From Porifericola rhodea (GTDB taxonomy: Bacteria; Bacteroidota; Bacteroidia; Cytophagales; Cyclobacteriaceae): a stretch of 64,000 nucleotides of DNA. The translations under genes and the position numbers were made by a program. Of the stretch, positions 28,711 through 37,931 are shown piece after piece; positions within the stretch are counted from its first letter, which is position 1; each line of letters begins with the position of its first letter. Where the stretch lies: assembly GCF_030506305.1 (NCBI RefSeq), contig NZ_CP119421.1, positions 2,558,501-2,622,500 on the forward strand. Reading direction: 5' to 3'. The notes below the pieces were generated by a model. The model was not told where the DNA came from and made no database searches. It saw only the letters and a program-made list of their open reading frames with translations.

Positions 28711-30441
28711 TTAGAATTTCTCCCCCCACTCCAAACCATTGGGTAACTTACTAGAAGCAAATTCCAGATGGATGACTCTTCTGGATTGGGCATTGGTGGT
28801 TTTTTGGGAGGCATGTAGGGTAAGGGGTTTCATAAGATGGATTCCTCCTGCTTCTACTTCACAACATGTTGGAGTTTTGGTTTGACGAAATTGTTCAATT
28901 TGCTGATGATCCCAAATGCCAAAATGAGACTTTGGGTAAACGTAAAGTGCGCCGTTCTCACTGGTAGCTTTATCCAAATGAATGCGGATGGTATACATGT
29001 TCTTCAAAATATCTATCGGTGGCCTGACACTAATCACTCCCTTCTTGCTGGTCCACCCTGAGTATCCTTCGGTTTCTATTTTCTCTTGAACATTGATGGG
29101 GACATCCTGATGCCAAGACACGTACCAATTGGAAGTAGAGGGTTTGTCAAAATAGATGGCTTTGCAGAGGAAATAGTCTTCTCCCATACCTTCTTTGATG
29201 AGGGTATGTAGCTTAAGGTTGAAAATATGTTCCTTCAATTCAGGAAGTTCTTGCAGCAACTTTCTGATGGCGAAAACTTCAGTGCTGTTTTGTCCATCCA
29301 CACTGGCTTTGTAACTATCTAATATCCGGCACATTTGCTCTACTTCTTTTGTAGTGTAGATACCATCCAGTACAGCAGTACCCCTGCGGTCAACTTTTTT
29401 AATGGTTTCTTTAGCTACTATGGGATGAAGGTCATAGGTGTACAATTGGTGAGCCATGGCTACTCTTTTTTTAAGACTACGAAACAGTCGGGGAGGGTTT
29501 AATATTTTGATGGTTTCACCATAGCCTAATAACTCTTTTTCTAACTCAAAATTCAGTTGCACGTCCAGAGTAATGATGCCTCCTCCGGGGAGGTTCTGTT
29601 TGAGTTGCTGAGAATGATGAATAGGCTTTGTCAATACATAGGGCAAGTGCTTCTGTTCTACGAAGATTTCAACATGTTCAGTACTGCCGTTTATTTCTAC
29701 ACTCACACCTACCACATCTTTAAAATAGGTTAGTAAGTCATGTTGAGTATTGAGGATGTATGGAGAATCGCAGGGAGTGATGTCAATTACCCTATCCAGG
29801 GCTAATAATAAAGGTAATTGCCTTTTCCCTTTAAAGCCCAGTACAAACCAGCGGTTACGAAATTCTTTTAAAAGCTGTGCGTGAAAATCAAAGGTCTGAG
29901 GATTACGGGCTTTGAATGACTGATAGGTGAGACGAATCGCTTTTTTCTGAATGATGGCCTGGTATAAATCGTCTATGAATTCCAGACCCTTTACATTTTC
30001 ATTGGTCTCAAACTGGATGACCGACTCCTGCTTGGTTTTCTCTGTATAGACTTTGTCTTCAAGTTTTTGCACCATACCTGATAAATCATGGAAATGGCTA
30101 AACCCCTTAAACTGTTTTAGAATTTCAATGACTTCGGTAAGCTTGTTTAAATCCTTATCGTTGAGAGGAATATTGGTGATAGAGTAATCTGGATCTTCAT
30201 AAGTATAGTACTTCCGCTCAGTTACAACGATAGGTGCGTTATACCCTAGCTTTTCACTCCGCATCATTTGCAGGTCCAACTGCACCGTTCTGGTACTTAC
30301 GCCTTTCTCAATACCCTCATATTCGTATAGGGCCTTGGAACAGGCTTCTACCAGATCTTCCAGTGTCCACTTACGAAAGCGGTTGCGCATACATTGGTCA
30401 ATAGTTTTATAGCGAATCAGTGCGTTTCTGTTAACAGGCAT
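28711..30441 (-). CDS. WYL-type transcription regulator fused to a PhyH-family Fe(II)/2-oxoglutarate dioxygenase
   Basis: A 576-residue protein from the ATG at 30441 (a TTG at 30459 would add six residues). Residues 1-95 look like the winged-helix N-domain of WYL regulators (GVSTRTVQLDLQMMRSEKLG). Residues about 140-330 are the WYL and C-terminal extension domains (IRLTYQSF, FRNRWFVLGFKGKRQLPLLL). Residues about 340-576 form a phytanoyl-CoA dioxygenase-like domain with HxD ligands His444 and Asp446 in SWHQD, the distal His543 in LTLHAS, and an Arg at 554-555 for 2-oxoglutarate. WYL proteins sense ligands, often nucleic-acid-related, and control defence or repair genes. It is divergent from hen1 once the IS21 element is removed, so it probably regulates the RNA-repair genes. 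Confidence 0.85.
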   Translation of the reverse strand: MPVNRNALIRYKTIDQCMRNRFRKWTLEDLVEACSKALYEYEGIEKGVSTRTVQLDLQMMRSEKLGYNAPIVVTERKYYTYEDPDYSITNIPLNDKDLNKLTEVIEILKQFKGFSHFHDLSGMVQKLEDKVYTEKTKQESVIQFETNENVKGLEFIDDLYQAIIQKKAIRLTYQSFKARNPQTFDFHAQLLKEFRNRWFVLGFKGKRQLPLLLALDRVIDITPCDSPYILNTQHDLLTYFKDVVGVSVEINGSTEHVEIFVEQKHLPYVLTKPIHHSQQLKQNLPGGGIITLDVQLNFELEKELLGYGETIKILNPPRLFRSLKKRVAMAHQLYTYDLHPIVAKETIKKVDRRGTAVLDGIYTTKEVEQMCRILDSYKASVDGQNSTEVFAIRKLLQELPELKEHIFNLKLHTLIKEGMGEDYFLCKAIYFDKPSTSNWYVSWHQDVPINVQEKIETEGYSGWTSKKGVISVRPPIDILKNMYTIRIHLDKATSENGALYVYPKSHFGIWDHQQIEQFRQTKTPTCCEVEAGGIHLMKPLTLHASQKTTNAQSRRVIHLEFASSKLPNGLEWGEKF

Positions 30442-30478
30442 AAGCAAAAATTTTATCAAAAAAGTGAAATTTTTTTCT

Positions 30479-30501
30479 ACTACGCAAAAAGATTGCGTAG
30501 T
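30479..30501. promoter_or_regulatory. Perfect inverted repeat, putative operator of the WYL regulator
   Basis: Arms ACTACGCAA and TTGCGTAGT, 9 bp each, around the 5-base spacer AAAGA. It is 38 bases upstream of the WYL-PhyH ATG, in what was the shared WYL-PhyH/hen1 control region. A dimeric winged-helix regulator could bind here. Confidence 0.55.
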
Positions 30502-30750
30502 GGCTGCTTACATGGATAAACCGGAGTATATTGACCCCTCAAATCCGGCAGAAAATTTAGATACTCAATGCTCTTTTTGAGCTTGAAACGCATGCCAATC
30601 CGGCAGATACTGCCCCCTCTAAATATATTGACGTTGACTTGTACCGGAGCAAATTGACCCCTTGAGGGTATGATTCCGGAGGAAGTTGACCCCTCAAAAC
30701 TTAAGGTTTTGGTTCTTTAGCGATCATCAACTATCGCTAAAAAGACCCTT

Positions 30751-32350
30751 ATGGCAGGTAAACCAAAATCTATGAGCACGATCAAACAACTCATACTTCT
30801 ACATCAGCAAGGCAAAGGGCGTAAGACCATTGCCCGCACACTAGGCATCAGCAAGAACACCGTTAAAGTATACCTGGAGAAACTCAAAAGCCTGACTACC
30901 ATCAAAGATGGCAAAGGCTACACAATAGAAGAGCTGTTCAGAATGGAGCATCCGGTACTGGAGGCAAAATTTCATCCGGGAAACCCTGCCTACAAAGACG
31001 ACCGTTATGAGGATCTGAAGGCCAGACTTGACTACTACTTTAATGAGTTAAAAGAACGTGGGGTCAATAAAAAACTACTTTGGGAAGAATATAGACAGGG
31101 TAATCCAGATAGCTATAGTTATTCTCAATTTTGTTTTCATCTCCATCAGTTACAGATAGCCCGCAGACCATCCGCAGTGCTACACCATCATCCTGGAGAG
31201 AAGCTCTATATTGACTTTGCAGGTAAGCCATTGAGCTATAGACAAGTCCACTGGTGAGGAGATCAAGTGCCAGGTATTTACGGCCTGCTTACCCTTCTCT
31301 GACTACAGCTTTGTGATGGCTGTAAGGAGCCAGTCCACTGAAGATTTTCTCTACGCCCTTTCCTGTTGTTTGCATGAGTTGGGTGGCGTGCCTCAAGCAT
31401 TAGTACCGGATAATCTAAAGGCTGCGGTAGTCAAGACTAACCGCTATGAACCGGAGATCAATCGTGCGCTAGAGGATTTTGCCAATCATTACAACACTAC
31501 AGTAGTACCTGCCAGGGTTCGTAAGCCTAAAGACAAAGCACTAGTAGAGAATCAAGTGAAGCTGATCTACAGCCGGGTATATGCCAAGTTGCGTCACATG
31601 GTCTTCTTTGACCTGTCTTCCCTGAATGTAGCCATCAAAGAAAAAGTGAGAGATCATAATCAAACTCGCATGCAAAAGAAGCCCTACTGCCGGGAAGAGC
31701 GCTTCATATCCGAGGAGAAGACACACCTCTTGCCTCTACCAGTTGAGAGATACCAGATCAAATACTACCGAGAGTTAAGAGTGGCCAAGAACAACCATAT
31801 CTATCTCTCTGAGGATAAACACTACTATAGCGTCCATTTTAAAATGATTGGTAGTAAAGTCAAGGTCATCTACACCCGCAGTATGGTTTATATCTTTTCC
31901 AAAGGAGAGCAGGTAGCTGTACATATCAGGAACTTCCACCAGGGTGGTTATTCTACTACCAAAGATCATCTCTGTTCGCAGCACCAACATTACAAAGACA
32001 GGAGCCCGGAATACTATCGTAGGCAAGCTGCCAAAAAATCGGCTATACTCCATAAACTGGTGTGCTGCATCTTTGAGCAGAATCGCTATCCAGAACAGCT
32101 TTACAGAACCTGTGATGGTCTGTTTGGCCTGGAAAGGAAAACCGAGCCTACACGTTTTGAAAAGGCCTGTCAAATGGCATTGGATTGCCACAACTACACC
32201 TACAGCTTCGTAATGAATGTATTGGAAAATAAGATGATAGAGGTTCAGTCCACTATCTCTGAAAAGCCTCTACCCAAGCATAATAACCTCAGAGGGAAAG
32301 AACATTATCAACAGTTAGAACTAAATTATAAAACCAATGAATCAAATTGA
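30751..32350 (+). pseudogene. istA: IS21 transposase IstA, frameshifted
   Basis: The N-terminal part (30751-31257) has the HTH GRKTIARTLGISKNTVKVYL and the first catalytic Asp in YIDFAGK. After SYRQVHW the frame hits TGA; the +1 frame continues as IDKSTGEEIKCQVFTA and on through VPDNLKAAV and KALVENQVK, which hold the second Asp and the Glu of the DDE set. So one base was gained or lost around 31235. I see no slippery heptamer that would argue for programmed frameshifting. The copy is probably unable to move alone. Confidence 0.85.
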
Positions 32351-33056
32351 GACACAGCTAAACAAGCTCAAATTACATGGGATGATCAAAACTTGGGCAG
32401 CCTTGCAGGAGACCAGGAAACTTCATGAGCTATCCTTACTGGATGGATTAGAAGTTTTACTTCAGGCAGAGGAGCAGGAAAGGGATCTTCGTAAGTTCAA
32501 AAGGTTAGAGTACAATGCTGGTTTCCGCTACAAAGCATCTATAGAAGAGCTACGCTTTGACCAGAAAAGGGGCATAGACAAAAACCTGATTACCCGTATG
32601 TCCACCGGTGAATACATCCAGAAAGGAGAGTCAATCCTTGTGACCGGTGCCACCGGTTGTGGGAAAAGCTTCCTCTCCTCTGCTCTAGGGCATCAAGCTT
32701 GTCTGATGGGATTTAAAGTAGCTTACTTTAATACTCAGAAACTGCTGCTTAAAACCAAGATGTCTCGTCTGGAAGGCACCATCTATAAGTTCTTTGAGAA
32801 ACTGGCCAAGACAGATCTGCTCATCCTGGATGACTTTGGCCTGACCCACCTGGAAAAACAGCAACAAATGGATCTGATGGAAATCATTGAGGACAGACAT
32901 AGTGCTAGATCCACCATCATTGCCAGTCAGTTACCTGTTGCTAGTTGGTATGATGTCATTGGGGAGGAAACTATTGCTGATGCTATCCTGGATAGGCTAG
33001 TGCATACTTCTCATAGAATTGACATCAAGGGTGAGAGTCTAAGAAAAAAAGTGTAA
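32337..33056 (+). CDS. istB: IS21 helper ATPase IstB
   Basis: A 239-residue AAA+ ATPase of the IstB/DnaC type: Walker A GATGCGKS, Walker B LLILDDFG, and the family ending with RLVHTSHRIDIKGES. It overlaps the end of istA by 14 bases, the normal IS21 arrangement. IstB guides target choice by the transposase. The frame is intact, so it is probably expressed but idle without IstA. Confidence 0.93.
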   Translation: MNQIETQLNKLKLHGMIKTWAALQETRKLHELSLLDGLEVLLQAEEQERDLRKFKRLEYNAGFRYKASIEELRFDQKRGIDKNLITRMSTGEYIQKGESILVTGATGCGKSFLSSALGHQACLMGFKVAYFNTQKLLLKTKMSRLEGTIYKFFEKLAKTDLLILDDFGLTHLEKQQQMDLMEIIEDRHSARSTIIASQLPVASWYDVIGEETIADAILDRLVHTSHRIDIKGESLRKKV

Positions 33057-33182
33057 AATTGTCATACCATCGGGTTCTTCAGAACCAAACCTGAATTAGG
33101 GGGGCAATATCTCCGGTACAGGGGTCAACATCACCGGAATATCCATTACACTTGTATCATTAATAAAGAAGGTGATAAAAAA

Positions 33183-34580
33183 ATGTTATTAACGATTTCA
33201 ACTAACCACTCACCAGCAACGGATCTAGGTTATCTGTTACACAAACATCCGGATCGCCTGCAAGAGGTAGCACTTTCCAGTGGTAAAGCACAAATTTTCT
33301 ATCCTGAAGCGAGTGAAGATAAATGCACCGTCGCTCTGCTGCTGGATATTGACCCTATATCATTGGTCAGGAATGCCAGAAATACGGCCAGTGAAAGTTT
33401 TACACTAGGCCATTATGTCAATGACAGACCGTACGTGGCTTCATCTCTGATGAGTGTAGCGATTGCCAAAGCTTTTTCCACTGCGATGAACGGTACTTGT
33501 GCGAATAGGCCTGAAGCAGTAGATAAAGTAATGCCCTTTGAGGTGAATTTATCAGCTTTGCCTGCTCCTAAAGGAGGAGAGTTGCTGATCAGAAAACTGT
33601 TTGAACCACTGGGATATGAAGTGAGGGTAGAAAGACATTCGTTGGATAAGAACTTTCCAGAATGGGGAGAAAGCAAATACTATCATCTCAAACTTACAGG
33701 TCAAACTCGTTTACAGGATTTGCTTTCGCATCTATACGTACTGATCCCGGTATTGGATAATGATAAGCATTACTGGGTGAGCGAAGATGAAGTCAATAAG
33801 TTGCTTAAAAAAGGAGAAGGTTGGTTGAGAAACCACCCCGAAAAAGAGCAAATCACCAAGCGTTATCTGCTCAATATCGGCAGGTTTACCAAAAGTGCTT
33901 TAGGACAACTACTTGCTGAGGATAGTGTAGCTGATGAGGAAGAGACAGAAGAAGATGATACTGTGATCAAGCGTAAAGAGACCCTGCATCAGGAAAGGCT
34001 AAAGCAGGTCTTAAGTGAGCTAAAAGCATCTGGAGCTAAGTCAGTTTTGGATCTGGGTTGTGGTGAAGGAAAGTTGCTGAAGATGTTGCTTCGGGAGAAG
34101 CAGTTTGAAAATATTCTGGGTATGGATATTTCTTACCGATCTCTAGAAAAAGCCAAAGAGAGACTCCATTTTCAGGAGATGGCTCCCCGACAAAAAGAAA
34201 GGATCAATCTGATTCATGGGGCACTGACTTATAGAGATAAAAGACTGGAAGGCTTTGATGCAGCAGCATTGGTAGAAGTGATTGAGCACCTGGATGAAAA
34301 CAGATTAGCTGCACTGGAAAGAGTATTGTTTGAGTTTGCCAGACCAACTACAGTTGTGCTCACTACCCCTAACCGGGACTACAACCAGCTTTTTGAAACA
34401 CTGGATGCCGGAGCTTTTCGCCATAGTGATCATCGCTTTGAGTGGAGCAGGGCAGAGTTTAAAGCCTGGGCCACCGGAGTGGCTGAGGTTTATGATTATA
34501 CAGTGAATTTTAAAGCTGTAGGAGAGGAGCATCCTAATTTCGGAGCACCTTCCCAGATGGCAATTTTCAACTTAAAGTAG
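33183..34580 (+). CDS. hen1: Hen1, 3'-terminal RNA ribose 2'-O-methyltransferase
   Basis: A 465-residue bacterial Hen1. The N-terminal half (about 1-240, MLLTISTNHSPATDLGYLLHKHP) is the domain that cooperates with Pnkp ligase. The C-terminal half is an SAM methyltransferase with motif I VLDLGCGEGKLLKM, the metal-site EVIEHLDENR and a further His in RHSDHRFEW. Bacterial Hen1 methylates the 2'-OH at the broken 3' end before Pnkp seals it, making repaired RNA resistant to the same ribotoxin cut. It is 10 bases ahead of pnkp. A TACACTTG box at the right IS21 junction could act as its -7 element, so expression may have been changed by the insertion. Confidence 0.95.
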   Translation: MLLTISTNHSPATDLGYLLHKHPDRLQEVALSSGKAQIFYPEASEDKCTVALLLDIDPISLVRNARNTASESFTLGHYVNDRPYVASSLMSVAIAKAFSTAMNGTCANRPEAVDKVMPFEVNLSALPAPKGGELLIRKLFEPLGYEVRVERHSLDKNFPEWGESKYYHLKLTGQTRLQDLLSHLYVLIPVLDNDKHYWVSEDEVNKLLKKGEGWLRNHPEKEQITKRYLLNIGRFTKSALGQLLAEDSVADEEETEEDDTVIKRKETLHQERLKQVLSELKASGAKSVLDLGCGEGKLLKMLLREKQFENILGMDISYRSLEKAKERLHFQEMAPRQKERINLIHGALTYRDKRLEGFDAAALVEVIEHLDENRLAALERVLFEFARPTTVVLTTPNRDYNQLFETLDAGAFRHSDHRFEWSRAEFKAWATGVAEVYDYTVNFKAVGEEHPNFGAPSQMAIFNLK

Positions 34581-34589
34581 CAACCAAAA

Positions 34590-37163
34590 ATGAATACTAT
34601 AAAAATACCAGAACTTTCGTTAGTAGCCCTGATCGGTGTATCGGGTTCAGGTAAATCTACTTTTGCTAGAAAGCATTTTAAGGCTACCGAAGTGATTTCT
34701 TCTGATCAGTGTCGGGCAATAGTATCAGATGATGAAAATGACCAGTCAGCTACCCCTGATGCTTTTGACCTTTTGCACTACATCGCTGCTAAAAGACTTA
34801 AAAAAGGTTTACTCACTGTCGTAGATGCGACCAATGTGCAGGAGGAAAGTAGAAGAAAACTGGTGCATCTGGCTAAAGAATATCACTGTTTACCCGTAGC
34901 TATTGTACTGGATTTGCCGGAAGATGTATGTCAGGAAAGAAATGATCAGCGCAGCGATAGGAATTTTGGCAAGCATGTGATTCGTCAGCAGCGCTCACAA
35001 CTAAGAAGATCACTAAAAAAGCTGAAAAGAGAAGGCTTTCGTCATATCCACATTTTGAAGTCTGCTGAAGAAGTAGATGATATAGAGCAGGTAATGCGTG
35101 AAAAACTCTACAACGATAAAAAAGAGGTTCACGGACCTTTTGACATCATTGGCGACATACATGGTTGCTATGAGGAGTTGGTTGCCTTACTTGCCAAACT
35201 GGGGTATGTGCTAAAAGAAGCAGAGGATAACGGAAGTAACTTCGGTTTGAAAGTAAGTCATCCTGAAGGCAGGAAGGTGATCTTCTTGGGCGACTTAGTT
35301 GATCGTGGTCCCGCATCTCCTGCGGTATTGAAGCTGGTCATGAGCATGGTACGGGCTGGTGTTGCTTATTGCGTACCTGGCAACCATGATATGAAGTTGC
35401 AGAAGTATCTGAACGGTAAAAATGTGCAGCTAAAGCACGGACTGGAAAAAACGGTAGAGCAGCTTTCTTCTGAGTCAGAAGAATTTCGCATGGAAGTGAA
35501 AGAATTTCTCTATAGCCTAGTGAGTCACTATGTTTTTGATGATGGTAAACTGGCAGTAGCACATGCGGGAATCAAGGAGGAAATGCAGGGTAGAGGCAGT
35601 GGTGCGGTAAGAGCTTTCTGCATGTACGGAGAGACTACCGGAGAGATTGATGAATTTGGTTTACCAGTACGCTACGACTGGGCATCAGAATATCGGGGTA
35701 AAGCTATGGTGGTGTACGGGCATACACCCGTACCCGAAGCGCAGTGGCTCAACAGGACGATTGACATAGATACCGGTTGTGTGTTTGGTGGAAAGTTAAC
35801 GGCTTTGCGTTATCCTGAGGAAGAGTTGGTTTCAGTGGATGCTTTACAAGTATATGCTGAATCTGCTCGTCCCTTACACGCTCCTACATCTTCTCTGAAT
35901 CAGCAGCATGAGTATGATGATTTGCTGGATATGGAAGATGTATTGGGCAAACGGATTATCAGCACTCGTCTGAGAAACAATGTGACCATCAGAGAGGAAA
36001 ATGCGATGGCTGCCTTGGAGGTGATGAGTAGGTTCGCTGTCAATCCGAAGTGGCTTATTTATCTGCCGCCCACCATGTCCCCTACGGAGACGAGCGAACA
36101 TCCTGAGTATCTGGAAAGGCCGGAAGAGGCATTGCAATTCTATCGCAGGCAAGGTATAGAAAAAGTGATCTGTGAAGAAAAGCATATGGGTTCCAGAGCG
36201 ATACTCGTAGTTTGTCAAGATGAAGAAGTTGCTGTCAAGCGGTTTGGTATAGAAGGAGAAGGGATTGGCAAATGCTATACCCGTACCGGAAGAAGCTTTT
36301 TCAATGATCTGGCTGATGAAGAGGAGTTTTTGAGCAGAGTCAATGCTGCGCTAACAAAAACTGACTTCTGGGAAAAGTTTGATACGGATTGGGTTTGTCT
36401 GGATGCTGAGTTGATGCCCTGGTCGGCCAAAGCACAGGCACTCTTACAGGAACAGTACGCTTCAGTAGGAGCCGCTGCGAAAGCCTCTTTGTCCGCTACT
36501 GTAGAAGTACTTTCTTCAACGACTACTCGTCAGGTAGAAGGTATAGATGCCTTACTGGAAAAGTATACACAGAAGCAGGAGATGATGAAGGATTACCGTA
36601 CTGCTTATCGTCAGTATTGCTGGCCGGTGAAAAGTATAGCAGATTATAAGCTGGCGCCTTTTCATATCCTGGCTACCGAAGATGCAGTGCATATGAATAA
36701 ATCGCATGAGTGGCATATGCGGCACATTCAGGAGATTTGTCAGAGAGATGAAGAATTGCTGCTGGCAACCCCTTATCGGATCGTAGATCTTAGTGATGAA
36801 CAGTCGCAGCAAGCGCTAGTCCATTGGTGGGAAGACTTGACAGAAAAAGGAGGGGAGGGCATAGTCATTAAGCCTCTGGATTTTGTCAGTCATGGCAAAA
36901 AAGGAGTAGTACAACCTGCCATCAAATGTAGGGGCAGGGAGTATTTGAGAATTATCTACGGACCAGAATATACGGCTCCTGAGCATCTGGCAAGACTCAA
37001 AAAGCGTGGGTTGTCTGGCAAGAGGTCGCTAGCTATGCGAGAATTTGCGTTGGGCTTAGAAGGATTGGAAAGGTTTGTCAAAAAAGAGCCATTACGCCGA
37101 ATCCATGAATGTGTGTTTGGAGTGCTGGCGCTGGAAAGCGAACCCATAGATCCAAGATTATAG
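34590..37163 (+). CDS. pnkp: Pnkp polynucleotide kinase-phosphatase-ligase
   Basis: An 857-residue three-domain RNA end-healing and sealing enzyme. The kinase (1-165) has the P-loop GVSGSGKST at 16-24. The metallophosphatase (about 180-480) has GDIHGCYEE, GDLVDRGP and GNHDMK. The adenylyltransferase/ligase (about 490-857) has the nucleotidyl-accepting Lys531 in EEKHMGSR. It phosphorylates 5' ends, removes 2',3'-cyclic phosphate, and with Hen1 ligates cleaved tRNAs. Full length with no visible lesion. It lies between hen1 and two rlaP genes in one operon. Confidence 0.96.
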   Translation: MNTIKIPELSLVALIGVSGSGKSTFARKHFKATEVISSDQCRAIVSDDENDQSATPDAFDLLHYIAAKRLKKGLLTVVDATNVQEESRRKLVHLAKEYHCLPVAIVLDLPEDVCQERNDQRSDRNFGKHVIRQQRSQLRRSLKKLKREGFRHIHILKSAEEVDDIEQVMREKLYNDKKEVHGPFDIIGDIHGCYEELVALLAKLGYVLKEAEDNGSNFGLKVSHPEGRKVIFLGDLVDRGPASPAVLKLVMSMVRAGVAYCVPGNHDMKLQKYLNGKNVQLKHGLEKTVEQLSSESEEFRMEVKEFLYSLVSHYVFDDGKLAVAHAGIKEEMQGRGSGAVRAFCMYGETTGEIDEFGLPVRYDWASEYRGKAMVVYGHTPVPEAQWLNRTIDIDTGCVFGGKLTALRYPEEELVSVDALQVYAESARPLHAPTSSLNQQHEYDDLLDMEDVLGKRIISTRLRNNVTIREENAMAALEVMSRFAVNPKWLIYLPPTMSPTETSEHPEYLERPEEALQFYRRQGIEKVICEEKHMGSRAILVVCQDEEVAVKRFGIEGEGIGKCYTRTGRSFFNDLADEEEFLSRVNAALTKTDFWEKFDTDWVCLDAELMPWSAKAQALLQEQYASVGAAAKASLSATVEVLSSTTTRQVEGIDALLEKYTQKQEMMKDYRTAYRQYCWPVKSIADYKLAPFHILATEDAVHMNKSHEWHMRHIQEICQRDEELLLATPYRIVDLSDEQSQQALVHWWEDLTEKGGEGIVIKPLDFVSHGKKGVVQPAIKCRGREYLRIIYGPEYTAPEHLARLKKRGLSGKRSLAMREFALGLEGLERFVKKEPLRRIHECVFGVLALESEPIDPRL

Positions 37164-37171
37164 ATAAGAAC

Positions 37172-37930
37172 ATGAAAAAGAATATCATTAATAAATTGAA
37201 AGCTATTGAGAAGGAATACCAAGTAAAGATCCTGCACGCCTGCGAGGCAGGTTCTCGTGCCTGGGGATTTCCTTCTCCTGATAGTGATTACGATGTCCGT
37301 TTCATTTACAGGAAACAGACGGATGCTTATCTCTCACTTTTCAAAAAGAGTGATGTGATCAATCCTGAGATAAACGGAGACTTTGATGCCGGTGGGTGGG
37401 ACATTGACAAAAGCCTGTTACTATTGGCCAAGTCTAATGTCCCGCTGATGGAGTGGATATATTCTCCATTGGTGTATTTTATGGATCAGGATTTTCTTGA
37501 AAAGCTTAGAGGCTTAGCGAAACTTCATTTCGCTCCTCCTGCGGCTTTCTATCATTATCAAAGTATGGCTAAAAAATACCATGCACTTTGTGATGCGGAT
37601 AGGTATCGGCTGAAGGATCTTTTTTATGCTTTGAGAACATCTCTGGCAGCGCATTGGGTGTTTAAGTACCAGACTTTTCCACCCGTTAATTTCACTGAAA
37701 TGCTCAAAAGCTTATCCTTACCTTCTGAGGTTTTAGAAGGAATTAATGAACTGAGAGTTTTGAAGTCAGTGAAAGAAGAATCTTATCAGCATCCATCCAG
37801 TAAAAGACTATTGACTTTTCTTGAGGAGCTTATTGAAAGTAATGAGCAAGCGAGTAAAGCATTAGTTTCTCCTGAAAAGGATATGCATTTGCTGGATAGT
37901 TTTTTTAGAGAAACGGTAAAATCAGATTGA
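37172..37930 (+). CDS. RlaP-type nucleotidyltransferase of the RNA-repair operon (copy 1)
   Basis: A 252-residue polymerase-beta-like nucleotidyltransferase (RlaP, PF10127). The GS...DxD signature is seen in AGSRAWGFPSPDSDYDVRF, with more helical sequence behind. RlaP proteins occur with Hen1/Pnkp and other RNA-repair enzymes and are thought to add nucleotides or otherwise modify ends. The ATG at 37172, 8 bases after the pnkp stop, is preferred to an overlapping start at 37109. It ends one base before the next rlaP gene. Confidence 0.88.
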   Translation: MKKNIINKLKAIEKEYQVKILHACEAGSRAWGFPSPDSDYDVRFIYRKQTDAYLSLFKKSDVINPEINGDFDAGGWDIDKSLLLLAKSNVPLMEWIYSPLVYFMDQDFLEKLRGLAKLHFAPPAAFYHYQSMAKKYHALCDADRYRLKDLFYALRTSLAAHWVFKYQTFPPVNFTEMLKSLSLPSEVLEGINELRVLKSVKEESYQHPSSKRLLTFLEELIESNEQASKALVSPEKDMHLLDSFFRETVKSD

Positions 37931-37931
37931 G

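Larger units (their letters stand above)
30513..33145 (+). mobile_element. IS21-family insertion sequence
   Basis: A 2633-bp element starting TGGATA and ending TATCCA, with inverted ends containing CCGGAG/CCGGTG followed by TTGACCCCT. Further copies of the CCGG...TTGACCCCT motif near the left end look like multiple transposase-binding sites, as is usual in IS21. A 5-bp target duplication TTACA flanks it (30508-30512 and 33146-33150). It carries istA (frameshifted) and istB. Confidence 0.9.

Noticed and set aside
31235-31313. Possible programmed frameshift in istA
   Set aside because: IS21 istA is normally one frame and no slippery heptamer is visible, so a mutation is simpler.
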